Shown piece after piece: positions 43,401-51,902 of a DNA stretch of 64,000 bases. A program made the translations under genes and the position numbers. Every line of letters starts with the position of its first letter. Position 1 is the stretch's first letter. A model generated the notes under the pieces. The model ran no database searches, was not told the origin of the DNA, and saw nothing but the letters and a program-made list of their open reading frames with translations. The DNA is taken from the NCBI RefSeq assembly GCF_004217095.1, contig NZ_SHKO01000004.1, forward strand, positions 186,001-250,000. The letters are read 5' to 3'. Source of the DNA: Advenella incenata. GTDB lineage: Bacteria; Pseudomonadota; Gammaproteobacteria; Burkholderiales; Burkholderiaceae_B.

Positions 43401-43934
43401 TTAACCTGGCGCAGATTGCTCGAAGATCAGGCATGTCGTGGTCGCATGCGCGTACAGCTTGCCGTCCGGGCCGACGAGGCGGCCTTCGGCCGTCGCTACT
43501 TGTCGTCCCGCGTGGATGATTTTGCCTTCGGCGCGTATCAGCGGAACCCCATCAGTCAGGGCGCGGACCATGTTCACCTTGAGCTCCAAAGTGGTGTAGC
43601 CTTTGCCAGCGGGCAGCATCGAGTGCACAGCGCAGCCAACCGCCGAATCAAGCAGCGCGGCGAACCAGCCCCCATGTACGGTGCCTAGTGGGTTGTAGTG
43701 CCGGCGCTGCGGCCTGCCTTGAAAGACCGCGACACCCGGCTCCATGTGAATCGGGAAGAAATCGAGCGTGGCGCCCATTGGCGCTGGCGGCAAGTCACCG
43801 GCGAAGATCGCCTCGAACAGCTGCATGCCCGAGAGCCCTGCGGCCTGTACTTTAGGTCCAGCGGGGGCACTCCACCGCGCTCGCACACGCTCTTCGTCCG
43901 CTTCCCAACGCGCCACCACCTGATCAACATTCAT
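43401..43934 (-). CDS. PaaI-type thioesterase
   Basis: A 177-residue hotdog-fold thioesterase. The signature NPLGTVHGGWFAALLDSAVGCAV holds the catalytic HGG and Asp region, and YTTLELKVNMVRALTDGVPL follows. PaaI-type enzymes hydrolyse aryl- or acyl-CoA thioesters. It is the first gene of the leftward PaaI-MaoC-AKR group and is divergent from a second marR gene at 43995. Confidence 0.9.
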   Translation of the reverse strand: MNVDQVVARWEADEERVRARWSAPAGPKVQAAGLSGMQLFEAIFAGDLPPAPMGATLDFFPIHMEPGVAVFQGRPQRRHYNPLGTVHGGWFAALLDSAVGCAVHSMLPAGKGYTTLELKVNMVRALTDGVPLIRAEGKIIHAGRQVATAEGRLVGPDGKLYAHATTTCLIFEQSAPG

Positions 43935-43954
43935 CAGCCACTCCAGTATTAAAA

Positions 43955-43985
43955 AATCGTTGCATATACAATAGTTGTAGGTACA
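43955..43985. promoter_or_regulatory. Operator-like inverted repeat for the second MarR
   Basis: In the 60-bp gap between the thioesterase and marR genes the sequence TACAATAGTTGTA (about 43968-43980) is a palindrome with a 3-base centre, next to a further TACAA. Such a site would let the MarR protein control both divergent promoters. Confidence 0.5.
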
Positions 43986-43994
43986 ATACATGAT

Positions 43995-44435
43995 ATGAAG
44001 AACTCAATCAAGCCGCAGGGGTGTACCAACCTGAAACTTCGCCAGCTTACGCGCATGGTGACGCGTCATTACGACGGCTATATCGCCGAGACGGGACTTA
44101 AGAACACGCAATACGCATTGCTTTCGTACGTCGTCCGACTGGGGCCGCTTCAACCGGTTGATCTGGCCAGGCATATGCGGATGGATGCATCGACCTTGAC
44201 GCGCAATATGCAGCCACTGGCTACGCAGGGCTTGTTGGCGATCTTCGCAGGCAAGGATGCACGTAGTCGCCTGGTCGAAGCGACCGAGGCGGGGCGTATG
44301 AAACAGGCCGAAGGACAGCGCGCATGGAAAGCGGCACAAACTGCACTCAACGAGCGGTTGGGTGTGGAGCGTGTCGCCGCGTTGCATGATTTGCTTGATA
44401 CTTGTATTGAATACCTTGATAGCAGTTCGGAGTGA
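43995..44435 (+). CDS. MarR-family transcriptional regulator
   Basis: A 146-residue MarR protein with HTH at residues 50-105 (LQPVDLARHMRMDASTLTRN, LATQGLLAIFAGKDARSRLV) and the helices for dimerisation. It is divergent from the PaaI-MaoC-AKR group and is followed by an OYE-family reductase 40 bp downstream, which it may also control. This arrangement is seen with NemR/SlyA-type regulators of electrophile responses. Confidence 0.9.
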   Translation: MKNSIKPQGCTNLKLRQLTRMVTRHYDGYIAETGLKNTQYALLSYVVRLGPLQPVDLARHMRMDASTLTRNMQPLATQGLLAIFAGKDARSRLVEATEAGRMKQAEGQRAWKAAQTALNERLGVERVAALHDLLDTCIEYLDSSSE

Positions 44436-44475
44436 CATCCAGCAGAGTAATTGCTATCTATTTGTAGAGTTTTTA

Positions 44476-45600
44476 ATGGACGACAGCATGACGCAGACAT
44501 TGTTTTTTCCTTTACGCCTCGGATCCCTGGATTTGAAGCATCGCGTGGTAATGGCTCCGTTGACCCGTATGCGGGCGGCTCAGCCCGGGAATATTCCCCA
44601 TGCGCTCAACGTAGAGTACTATCGCCAGCGCGCCTCGCATGGTGGGCTGATTATTTCGGAAGGTTCACAGATCTCGCGCACCGGGCAGGGAATGCCGGCA
44701 ACACCTGGCATTCACAGCGAGGAGCAGATCGCAGGCTGGAAAGCGGTAACGGAAGCAGTGCATTCGCAAGGCGGGTTGATCTTTCTGCAACTGTGGCATG
44801 TCGGGCGTATCTCCCATTCGTCGCTACTGGGTGGTCAATTGCCGGTGGCCCCATCCGCCATCGCCGCACCAGGCAATGCATTTACTGCTTCCTTTGAACG
44901 TGCTCCATTCGAAACGCCGCGAGCACTGGAGACAGCGGAAATTGCTTCGGTGATTGAGGAGTATGCCCAGGCGGCACGGCACGCGCAGCAAGCCGGTTTC
45001 GATGGCGTGGAAATCCACGCGGCCAACGGCTACCTATTGGAGCAGTTTCTGCAGGGCCGGAGCAACCAGCGAACCGATGCCTATGGTGGCTCGATTGAGA
45101 ATCGCTGCCGCATCGTGCTGGAGATTGCCGCGGCGGTCTCAACCGTTTTCGGGGCTGATCGTGTCGGCATCCGGTTATCGCCATTCGGGGTGGCTAACGG
45201 TAGTGGCGAGGATGATCCATTGCCTCTCTATACGTACCTGATCGAGCAATTGGCGGCACTTGATCTGGCGTATCTGCATCTGATCGAGCCCCGGGCCAGC
45301 GGTGCGGGCCAGGCTGAAGTAGATCATCAGAATGTGCCTTTTACATCGGAACTGTTCCGCCCGCATTGGCCGAACGTCCTGATCGCGGCGGGAAACTACA
45401 GACCTGACACCGCGGCTGCCGCCATCGAAGCGGGTGGGGCGGACGCCATTGCGTTCGGACGGCTGTTTATCGCCAACCCGGACTTGCCTGAGCGTGCGCG
45501 CCAGGGCGCTGACCTCAACGCCTACACCCGAGCCACCTTCTACGGCGGTGGGGCCGAAGGTTATGTGGATTACCCAGCGCTTAAGACGTCGAACCAGTGA
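44476..45600 (+). CDS. Old yellow enzyme-family NADH:flavin oxidoreductase (NemA-like)
   Basis: A 374-residue FMN TIM-barrel enzyme. It has FFPLRLGSLDLKHRVVMAPLTR, LIISEGSQIS, FLQLWHVGRISH, the active-site HAANGYLLEQFLQ (H-x-x-N), and TDAYGGSIENRCR. OYE reductases reduce activated C=C bonds, nitro groups and nitrate esters with NADPH. ATG at 44476 is used; 44488 is equally possible. It overlaps the following MFS gene by 4 bases, so substrate modification and export are coupled. Confidence 0.92.
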   Translation: MDDSMTQTLFFPLRLGSLDLKHRVVMAPLTRMRAAQPGNIPHALNVEYYRQRASHGGLIISEGSQISRTGQGMPATPGIHSEEQIAGWKAVTEAVHSQGGLIFLQLWHVGRISHSSLLGGQLPVAPSAIAAPGNAFTASFERAPFETPRALETAEIASVIEEYAQAARHAQQAGFDGVEIHAANGYLLEQFLQGRSNQRTDAYGGSIENRCRIVLEIAAAVSTVFGADRVGIRLSPFGVANGSGEDDPLPLYTYLIEQLAALDLAYLHLIEPRASGAGQAEVDHQNVPFTSELFRPHWPNVLIAAGNYRPDTAAAAIEAGGADAIAFGRLFIANPDLPERARQGADLNAYTRATFYGGGAEGYVDYPALKTSNQ

Positions 45601-46811
45601 GCAATACCGACATAACACCAGTATCATCGCAGGCACCCCGTCCGCCAGCCGAGCGTAGGCTCACGGCCAGCGTACTATTTCTGCTGGCCGCGTTGGCTGC
45701 CCTGGGGGCGTTGGCTACCAACATTATCCTTCCGGCATTTCCCGCGTTGGGTAAGGACCTTGGCGTTTCGGTCAGGGAGCTAAGCGCGACGCTGACCAGT
45801 TTCTTTCTGGCCTTCGCGCTGGGCCAGTTGTTCGTCGGCCCGCTGTCCGATCGCTTTGGGCGCCAGCGTCTGGTGCTCTTCGGGCTGGTTATCTTTATCA
45901 TCGGCTGTCTGATCTGCGCGGTGGCCGGCACACTGTCGCAGTTGATCGGTGGCCGGATCATTCAAGCCCTGGGCGTTTGCGCTACGTCGGTATTGTCTCG
46001 GGCTATCGCGCGTGACTTGTTTGATGGACAAGAGCTTGCGCGTGCGCTGTCGCTGACCATGATCGCCATGGCCGCGGCACCGGGCTTTTCACCACTCTTG
46101 GGTGGAGCGTTCAATAGTTGGCTGGGCTGGCGGGCAACGTTCGGGTTTGTGGGTATGTTGGCCGTTTTGCTTGCTTTTTACTACAACGCAAAGTTGGGAG
46201 AAACACATAGGGCTGACAAGCGCTCGATCCTCTCAGTCTCAGCAATATTGAGAATCTACTGGCAACTCCTGGTCGACCGACGATTCATTACACCATCGCT
46301 TTCCGTGAGTCTGGTCATTGGCGCGTTGTATGCATTCTTTGCGATGGCGCCGGCAATTTTGATGACCGGATTCCATTTTTCGCCGTTTGAGTTGGGGCTG
46401 TTCTTTGCCTCAACCGTTTTTGTCGTGTTTGGCGCCGGTGTATTGGCACCTCGATTGGCCAAAAGAAGGGGGCCCGTGCAAATAGCGCGGGCGGGAATCA
46501 TTATTGCGCTGGCGGGTAGCGTCGCCTTATTAGTTGGTAAAGAAGATATTTTCTTTTTCTCTGCAGCCTTGATTGTATTTCTGCTGGGAATGGGGCTTAT
46601 CAATCCACTCGGGACTGCCATTGCGTTACAGCCCTTCGCACGGCATGCAGGGGCCGCTTCGGCGCTATTGGGGTTCCTGCAGATGGGGTGTGCCGCTCTG
46701 TCCATCAGTATTGCTGCGGCTCTCCCTTTTCCTGTTTATACATCGCTTGGCATGATCCTGGCTGGCAACCTTACGCTGTCCTTCCTGGTTTTTCTTGCTC
46801 TGCGCAAATAG
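45597..46811 (+). CDS. Bcr/CflA-type MFS drug transporter
   Basis: A 404-residue 12-segment protein. It carries LFVGPLSDRFGRQRLVLFGL (motif A) and the ATSVLSRAIARDLFDGQE loop of the Bcr/CflA family. The start is GTG at 45597, in the stop of the OYE gene. It probably exports a drug or a product of the reductase. Segments, length and frame are normal. Confidence 0.88.
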   Translation: MSNTDITPVSSQAPRPPAERRLTASVLFLLAALAALGALATNIILPAFPALGKDLGVSVRELSATLTSFFLAFALGQLFVGPLSDRFGRQRLVLFGLVIFIIGCLICAVAGTLSQLIGGRIIQALGVCATSVLSRAIARDLFDGQELARALSLTMIAMAAAPGFSPLLGGAFNSWLGWRATFGFVGMLAVLLAFYYNAKLGETHRADKRSILSVSAILRIYWQLLVDRRFITPSLSVSLVIGALYAFFAMAPAILMTGFHFSPFELGLFFASTVFVVFGAGVLAPRLAKRRGPVQIARAGIIIALAGSVALLVGKEDIFFFSAALIVFLLGMGLINPLGTAIALQPFARHAGAASALLGFLQMGCAALSISIAAALPFPVYTSLGMILAGNLTLSFLVFLALRK

Positions 46812-46827
46812 CTTTCAACACGATTAT

Positions 46828-47613
46828 TCACTCCGCGGTTTTATAGCGTTCAGCAGCCTCAGCTTGCTTGATATCTGAAAGCAGTGCTTGTCGTGCCGCA
46901 TTGAGGGTATCCCAGCGTGCGGCATTGTGCAGCGGTGGGATTGTCACCAGTTCACGGCGATCAAATCCCACCAGCGCAGCGTCGACTAACTCATTTACTT
47001 CCATCATCTTGGACGAACTACTTATATCGATTCCCGCACGGTCCCACAGTTCTGTATAGGTTCCGGCAGGAAGCACCGCCTGGATATAAATGCCTTTAGA
47101 TGACAGCTCCAGGTCCATTCCCTGAGATAAGAACAATACGAAAGCCTTGGTTGCACCGTAGACAGACATATTAAATTCTGGCGCCAAGCCGACGACTGAG
47201 CTGATATTGACAATCGAGCCTTTACCCGCCTGCACGAATCGTGGCGTTACTGCGCTGGCCAGTCTTGTCAATGCGGTGGTGTTCAGGGCAATAAGTTTAT
47301 CGATTGAGTCCGGTGTCTGTTCGATAAAACTGCCGGACTGCGCGATACCAGCGTTGTTGATAAGCGTGTCGATGCGAGCATCGTCTCGAAGACGTGTGGC
47401 GACAGTGGCCAGATCACTCGATAGCGTCAGATCGGCCGGCAAGACGTCTACGTTAATGTTGTAATCCTGTCGCAAACGCGCTGCCAGGTTGTCAAGCCGG
47501 GCTTTATCGCGGGCGACCAGCACAAGGTCGTGGCCACGACGAGCGAAGCGATCAGCGTAGACAGCGCCAATACCAGAGGAGGCGCCAGTAATGAGAACGG
47601 AAGATATGGTCAT
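46828..47613 (-). CDS. Short-chain dehydrogenase/reductase
   Basis: A 261-residue SDR. TGASSGIGAVYADRFARRGH is the cofactor loop, VLVARDKARL indicates NADP preference, NNAGIAQSG, the catalytic Ser in VNISSVVGLA and Y-x-x-x-K in YGATKAFVL are all present. The reaction is the reduction or oxidation of an alcohol/ketone of unknown identity. It is divergent from the tetR gene at 47944, its probable repressor. Confidence 0.9.
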   Translation of the reverse strand: MTISSVLITGASSGIGAVYADRFARRGHDLVLVARDKARLDNLAARLRQDYNINVDVLPADLTLSSDLATVATRLRDDARIDTLINNAGIAQSGSFIEQTPDSIDKLIALNTTALTRLASAVTPRFVQAGKGSIVNISSVVGLAPEFNMSVYGATKAFVLFLSQGMDLELSSKGIYIQAVLPAGTYTELWDRAGIDISSSSKMMEVNELVDAALVGFDRRELVTIPPLHNAARWDTLNAARQALLSDIKQAEAAERYKTAE

Positions 47614-47943
47614 ATATATTTACTCATCTTTATTAGTTGAATAGAAGCGACGATGCGCCGGTACTTAGTTAGCTTGTTGCCCGCTTTATGTCGCGCAGGC
47701 TTATTGCGGCTGTGGGTTACTGCTTGATATTGCGTTGTCTGGTGAGACGGCAGAAATGCGAACCGTTAGCGGGCCGAGGTTAAGGGTTGAAATAGAGCGT
47801 CGTTGGTCATGTCTTGTGTTTCCCGTTTGAATAAGAGTGAATGCCTACAATGATGATGATTATCATCTAAAATGTCAAGAACTTTGATTATGATCATAAT
47901 CAAAGTATAATAAGTCAGGAATTTGCAAGGAGAAGCAATAGTT
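47614..47943. promoter_or_regulatory. Divergent control region between SDR and tetR
   Basis: About 330 bp without a gene. It contains a 13-bp palindrome GATGATTATCATC (47855-47867) and a 24-bp perfect palindrome (47882-47905), both entries below. An AAGGAG ribosome site (47927-47932) serves the tetR gene. Confidence 0.6.
47855..47911 (+). promoter_or_regulatory. TetR operator pair with promoter
   Basis: A palindrome GATGATTATCATC (47855-47867), then a perfect 24-bp palindrome at 47882-47905 (half-site CTTTGATTATGA). TTGATT (47884-47889) and TATAAT (47906-47911), 16 bp apart, form a sigma-70 promoter around the palindrome, so the repressor would block polymerase directly. Confidence 0.7.
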
Positions 47944-48510
47944 ATGAAAGTGACCAAAGCACAGGTACAAGCCAACCGTGAGCGCATCGTAGAGACGGCC
48001 TCGGTGTTATTTCGCGAACGCGGCTACGACGGCGTGGGGATCGCTGAATTAATGGCGACAGCCGGGTTTACGCATGGTGGCTTTTATAAGCACTTTGGTT
48101 CTAAGGCCGATTTGATGGCAGAAGCGGCGGCATGTAGCTTTGCGCAGTCAGCAGCGCAAACGGGTGACACTGATATTACTGAGTTTGTGCAGCAATACCT
48201 GTCCCGGCAGCACCGCGATGCGCCTGGCAATGGCTGCACGATGGCAGCATTATGCGCAGACGCCGGGCGTCAGTCAGCCTCACTAAAAGAAACATTTGCA
48301 GCTGGGATTGAAACTCAGCTGGCAATGTTGGCGCAAGAAGACGATGCTACTGATGAAAAACGAGCACAGAGAATTAATGCGATTGCTCATGCGGTGGGCG
48401 CCCTTGTCTTGTCTCGCGCTTGTCCAGATGATTCTGGTCTTGCGGATGAAATATTACAAGTGTGTCGCACACAGATTCTGGCCCAATGTAATCAAGAGAA
48501 TAAAAGTTGA
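47944..48510 (+). CDS. TetR-family repressor
   Basis: A 188-residue regulator with HTH at residues 10-55 (RERIVETASVLFRERGYDGV, IAELMATAGFTHGGFYKHFGS) and a C-terminal ligand domain typical of the AcrR/YcnC type that has CSFAQSAAQ and a DAGRQSASLK helix. It is followed after 40 bp by a quinone-reductase-like gene and divergent from an SDR gene; both are likely targets. Start: ATG 47944 with AAGGAG. Confidence 0.92.
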   Translation: MKVTKAQVQANRERIVETASVLFRERGYDGVGIAELMATAGFTHGGFYKHFGSKADLMAEAAACSFAQSAAQTGDTDITEFVQQYLSRQHRDAPGNGCTMAALCADAGRQSASLKETFAAGIETQLAMLAQEDDATDEKRAQRINAIAHAVGALVLSRACPDDSGLADEILQVCRTQILAQCNQENKS

Positions 48511-48550
48511 GTGCACGGTTTTGCTCATTACCAGCAGCCACGGAGGCCAT

Positions 48551-49552
48551 ATGAAGGCATTTATCATTGATCGTTACGGCAAGAATGAAGTCGGCCACAT
48601 TGCGGACGTGCCCGAGCCTGATCTGCGGGACGATGACGTTCTCATTCAGATTCATGCCGCCAGTATTAACGTGCTGGACGCCAAGATCCGCTCCGGCGAG
48701 TTCAAACTGATCCTGCCTTACCGCTTGCCGCTGATCCTTGGCAATGACATGGCTGGTACGGTTGTGCGTGTCGGGCCTGATGTGCGCCAATTCAAACCGG
48801 GCGATGAAGTGTATGCCCGTCCAGATCAGGATCGGATTGGTACTTTTGCCGAGTTCATCTGCATCAAGGAAGAATCGCTGGCACTCAAGCCCCGTAATCT
48901 GAACATGGACGAGGCCGCTTCGATTCCGCTGGTCGGGCTCACCGCCTGGCAGGTGCTGGTTGAAGTGGCGCAGCTAATGGCAGGCCAGAAGGTATTCATT
49001 CATGCAGGCTCGGGTGGCGTTGGTACTATCGCTATCCAGTTGGCCAAGCACCTTGGGGCCTTTGTAGCCACAACCACCAGCACAGGCAACGTCGCCTGGG
49101 TAAAGGCGTTGGGGGCAGATCTGGTCATCGACTACAAGAACCAGCAATTCGAGACTATCTTGCGCGACTTCGATGTGGTTTTGCACAGCTTGGGCAAAGA
49201 GGCGCTTGAAAAGTCGCTGCACATTCTCAAGCCGGGAGGTCACCTTATCTCCATTTCTGGTCCGCCCACCCCGGATTTCGCGGATCAGCAGCGACTCTCC
49301 TGGCCATTGAAGCAGATTCTGCGTGTACTAAGCTATGGGATAAGAAGGAAGGCAAAGACGCGCGGTATCCGCTACACCTTCGTCTTTATGAAGGCCAGTG
49401 GCTCACAACTACGTGAACTCAGCACGCTGATCGAAGCGGGCGCAATCAAACCGGTTGTTGACCGGGTATTTCCATTGGACTCGACTGCGGACGCGCTGGC
49501 CTATGTGGAAACAGGGCGGGCCAAGGGTAAGGTGATTATCAAGGTCGAGTGA
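48551..49552 (+). CDS. NADP-dependent quinone oxidoreductase-like MDR protein
   Basis: A 333-residue zinc-free alcohol-dehydrogenase-like enzyme. The N-terminal domain begins KAFIIDRYGKNEVGHIADVPEP; the Rossmann part has VFIHAGSGGVGTIAIQLAKH and VATTTSTGNVAWVKALGAD. Members reduce quinones or enones in two-electron steps. ATG at 48551 is selected, since the open frame upstream lies in the tetR gene. It forms a unit with the tetR gene and probably protects from electrophiles. Confidence 0.9.
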   Translation: MKAFIIDRYGKNEVGHIADVPEPDLRDDDVLIQIHAASINVLDAKIRSGEFKLILPYRLPLILGNDMAGTVVRVGPDVRQFKPGDEVYARPDQDRIGTFAEFICIKEESLALKPRNLNMDEAASIPLVGLTAWQVLVEVAQLMAGQKVFIHAGSGGVGTIAIQLAKHLGAFVATTTSTGNVAWVKALGADLVIDYKNQQFETILRDFDVVLHSLGKEALEKSLHILKPGGHLISISGPPTPDFADQQRLSWPLKQILRVLSYGIRRKAKTRGIRYTFVFMKASGSQLRELSTLIEAGAIKPVVDRVFPLDSTADALAYVETGRAKGKVIIKVE

Positions 49553-49832
49553 GCAAGTATCGCTGGATGAAGGCGGGGCAGTGCAGGAAGGTATACACTC
49601 GAATTTTTGGATGTAGCTGAAACCAAACTGATAAAATTACAAGTGTGTTACGAGGCGGCTGGGATCTTCCATAGTTTGGACTGCCCTGATACCGCGGGCG
49701 CTTATCTGCAGCGGACATTGTTTGGAAACAATAATCGTCGATCAGCGCAAGCCGTTGCTGAATGCAGGAATCAGCCGTTCGGATTCTCGGCGTCGCTTGG
49801 TTTTTCCCATGAATACTTTTCGCCCTTGAGCT
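49553..49832. other. Intergenic, nothing recognised
   Basis: A stretch of 280 bp without a supported gene. It contains the leader of the cupin gene; its start codon has only a weak ribosome site (TTGAGCT). Confidence 0.35.
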
Positions 49833-50510
49833 ATGTTGATACATTCAAATTTTTTACAGCGTGCTGCCGTGTTGCCGCAGCAATACCAGTGGGTTGCCTC
49901 GCCGCAGCCCGGTGTAGAGCGCGTGATGCTGGATCGGGTCGGTGAAGAGAAAGCCAGGGCGACCAGCATCGTACGCTATGCGGCTGCGTCCCGTTTTCCA
50001 GGGCATCAACATCCTGGAGGCGAAGAAATTCTGGTGCTGTCAGGAACGTTTTCTGATGAAAACGGCGATTACCCGGCGGGCTGGTACTTGCGTAATCCGC
50101 CCAATTCCGCCCATCAACCGTTTACCCTTGAGGGCGCCACTATATTCGTAAAGCTACGGCAAATGCCAGAAGGTGAGCGCCGCAGCGTGCGAATCAACAC
50201 GCGCGAACCTTCTGCCTGGATCAGGCGCGCAGAAGGAGAGTCCTGCGTTTTGTTCACTGACGAGCGTGAGCAGGTGTCGCTCGTGAAGCTTGCGGCCGGC
50301 GCCCGGCTCTTGGGTCAGTTTATCGAAGGGGCAGAATTGCAGGTGCTCGAAGGAAGACTGAACGAGGCGGCACACGAATATGAGCAGGGCAGCTGGCTGC
50401 GTCTGCCGCCTGGAGATCATCCGCAATTGGTTGCCGGTTCCCAGGGCGTGACACTGTATCTGAAAACCGGGCATCTCGGTAAATATCTGACCGGGGTGGT
50501 GTCGCCGTAA
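49833..50510 (+). CDS. Cupin-fold protein (ChrR-like)
   Basis: A 225-residue protein with two cupin modules. The first has FPGHQHPGGEEILVLSGTFS and PAGWYLRNPPNSAHQPFTLEG, in which the His and Glu residues form the metal site seen in the cupin half of ChrR anti-sigma factors. The second module at 150-215 is weaker (GWLRLPPGDHPQ). The N-terminal sigma-binding helices of true ChrR are absent, so it is a metal- or redox-sensing cupin without a partner sigma gene nearby. Function is unknown. Confidence 0.75.
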   Translation: MLIHSNFLQRAAVLPQQYQWVASPQPGVERVMLDRVGEEKARATSIVRYAAASRFPGHQHPGGEEILVLSGTFSDENGDYPAGWYLRNPPNSAHQPFTLEGATIFVKLRQMPEGERRSVRINTREPSAWIRRAEGESCVLFTDEREQVSLVKLAAGARLLGQFIEGAELQVLEGRLNEAAHEYEQGSWLRLPPGDHPQLVAGSQGVTLYLKTGHLGKYLTGVVSP

Positions 50511-50719
50511 AGGCCGCCCGGATGGCTGCCACCTAAGTCGAAGGTTTCTTTATATACCTCAGGCTTTAGCACATAAAGCGTGTTTATTACGGTTTGTCGC
50601 AAGCGGTGTGAAGCAAAATCACCTTTCAAAAGATGCCGATAACTTAATCATATACCCATGCCATAAACGCAAGAAAATTGCGTTTGTCGTGCCGCCGCTG
50701 CAAATGATCCAAATGTGTT

Positions 50720-51298
50720 TTACCGTCCAAGCGAGTAGAACTCGGCGTTGGGACTCATACTGGTTACATTCGCCAGCCGATTTGACATGCCGAAAAATGC
50801 TGAAATTCCAGCAATATCCCAAATGTCATCGTCGCTAAAACCATGCCGTTTCAGAGTTTCGAAGTCGGATTCTCCGACCTCGTGTGCATTTTGTGAGACC
50901 AGTATCGCGAAATCCAGCATGGTCTTCTGGCGCTCAGTGATGTTAGCTTTGCGATAGTTCGTCGCAATTTGATCGGCAATAAGCGGATCTTTGGCCCGGA
51001 TGCGCAGGATAGCGCCGTGAGCGATGACGCAATATTGGCATTGGTTAAGGCTGCTTGTTGCCACAACGATCATTTCACGCTCTGCTTTGGTCAGATTGCC
51101 GGGCTTTTCCATAAGCGCATCGTGATAAGCGAAGAAAGCTCGGAACTCGTCGGGCCGGTGGGCAAGCGCCAGGAAAACATTCGGAATGAATCCCGATTTT
51201 TCCTGAACCTCCAGAATCCGTGTCCGAATATCCTCAGGCATTTCTTTGAGCTCAGGCACTGGAAAACGACTAACGGCAGGGTGGTTGGCTTGCGTCAT
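50720..51298 (-). CDS. Peroxidase-related (AhpD/carboxymuconolactone decarboxylase-like) enzyme
   Basis: A 192-residue alpha-helical protein. It carries SSLNQCQYCVIAHGAILRIR with the redox-active C-x-x-C and downstream His of the AhpD type. Such proteins reduce peroxides through a disulfide relay or act as decarboxylases. It stands alone, and convergent with the cupin gene; a role in oxidative defence fits the neighbourhood. Confidence 0.87.
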   Translation of the reverse strand: MTQANHPAVSRFPVPELKEMPEDIRTRILEVQEKSGFIPNVFLALAHRPDEFRAFFAYHDALMEKPGNLTKAEREMIVVATSSLNQCQYCVIAHGAILRIRAKDPLIADQIATNYRKANITERQKTMLDFAILVSQNAHEVGESDFETLKRHGFSDDDIWDIAGISAFFGMSNRLANVTSMSPNAEFYSLGR

Positions 51299-51482
51299 TT
51301 TTTCTCCTATTGGTAAAAACGAATTCGTTCAATTCCAAGTCTGCACTTCGGGTATTGGCCATTGTTTGCGATGCCATGCTGTGACATGCGAAAATTTTTA
51401 TCTATCGCGATTGGGCGGCGAGCGATCTGCTGGGTATTTATAGTATCGCAAATGTCCGTTTATTGTTCCACGGCATCTCTGA
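51299..51482. promoter_or_regulatory. Upstream region of the AhpD-like gene
   Basis: No gene is visible in this short stretch between the AhpD-like gene start and the Bug remnant. It holds the promoter of the AhpD-like gene. AGGAGAAA (minus strand) lies just before the start codon. Confidence 0.35.
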
Positions 51483-51659
51483 AACCCTCGATTAAAGGGG
51501 TTCAATGCGCGCCTTTTTCGGGAGAGCAGAGAGGCAGTGACTGCCTCCGGAATGAAAATTGCGCCGGGATCGCCGGAAGGTTTGCTCAAGTTCGTACAGG
51601 CCGATGGCGATAAATGGGCAAATCTTGTCAAGCAAAGGGGCTTGAAAATAGGGCAGTGA
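51483..51659 (+). pseudogene. C-terminal remnant of a Bug-type receptor
   Basis: The frame reads RESREAVTASGMKIAPGSPE and KFVQADGDKWANLVKQRGLK and then a stop at 51657-51659. This is the usual C-terminal helix of Bug receptors (GM-x-I-A-P-GSPE-x-x-x-K-F-x-x-x-D-x-x-KW). Upstream of 51483 the frame is closed by TGA (51480-51482), so about 80% of the gene is gone. Confidence 0.65.
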
Positions 51660-51751
51660 TCATACTGTGTATGGCTTTCATATTGCTACTGTTTTTGTGC
51701 CCACATCCCGTAAACTAAAAAAATCGGAAATGCGGCGGGAGACCCAAAAAA

Positions 51752-51785
51752 ACATTTAACCCCACGTGACAGCGGGGTTAAATGT
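51752..51785 (-). terminator. Rho-independent terminator, minus strand
   Basis: ACATTTAACCCC (51752-51763) and GGGGTTAAATGT (51774-51785) form a perfect 12-bp stem with a 10-base loop. The minus strand then reads TTTTTTT. It ends leftward transcription, now of the Bug gene at 51903 and formerly of the gene whose end is at 51817. Confidence 0.8.
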
Positions 51786-51816
51786 CGTTCGCAATTGGCG
51801 CGTTGTCACGCCAATT

Positions 51817-51897
51817 TCAGTCCAATCCCGCAATACAGAGATACTTGAGCTCCAGGTATTCGTCTAATCCATAGCGTGAACCCTTGCGTTGCCTGAA
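51817..51897 (-). pseudogene. C-terminal remnant of a succinate-semialdehyde-type dehydrogenase
   Basis: The minus strand encodes [20 protein letters not shown], then LD and a stop (51817-51819). This is the typical end of GabD-type aldehyde dehydrogenases ([22 protein letters not shown]). Only the last 25 residues remain, directly in front of the terminator and 6 bp behind the stop of the Bug gene at 51903. The rest was replaced by that gene in a rearrangement. Confidence 0.65.
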
Positions 51898-51902
51898 AAA
51901 AC

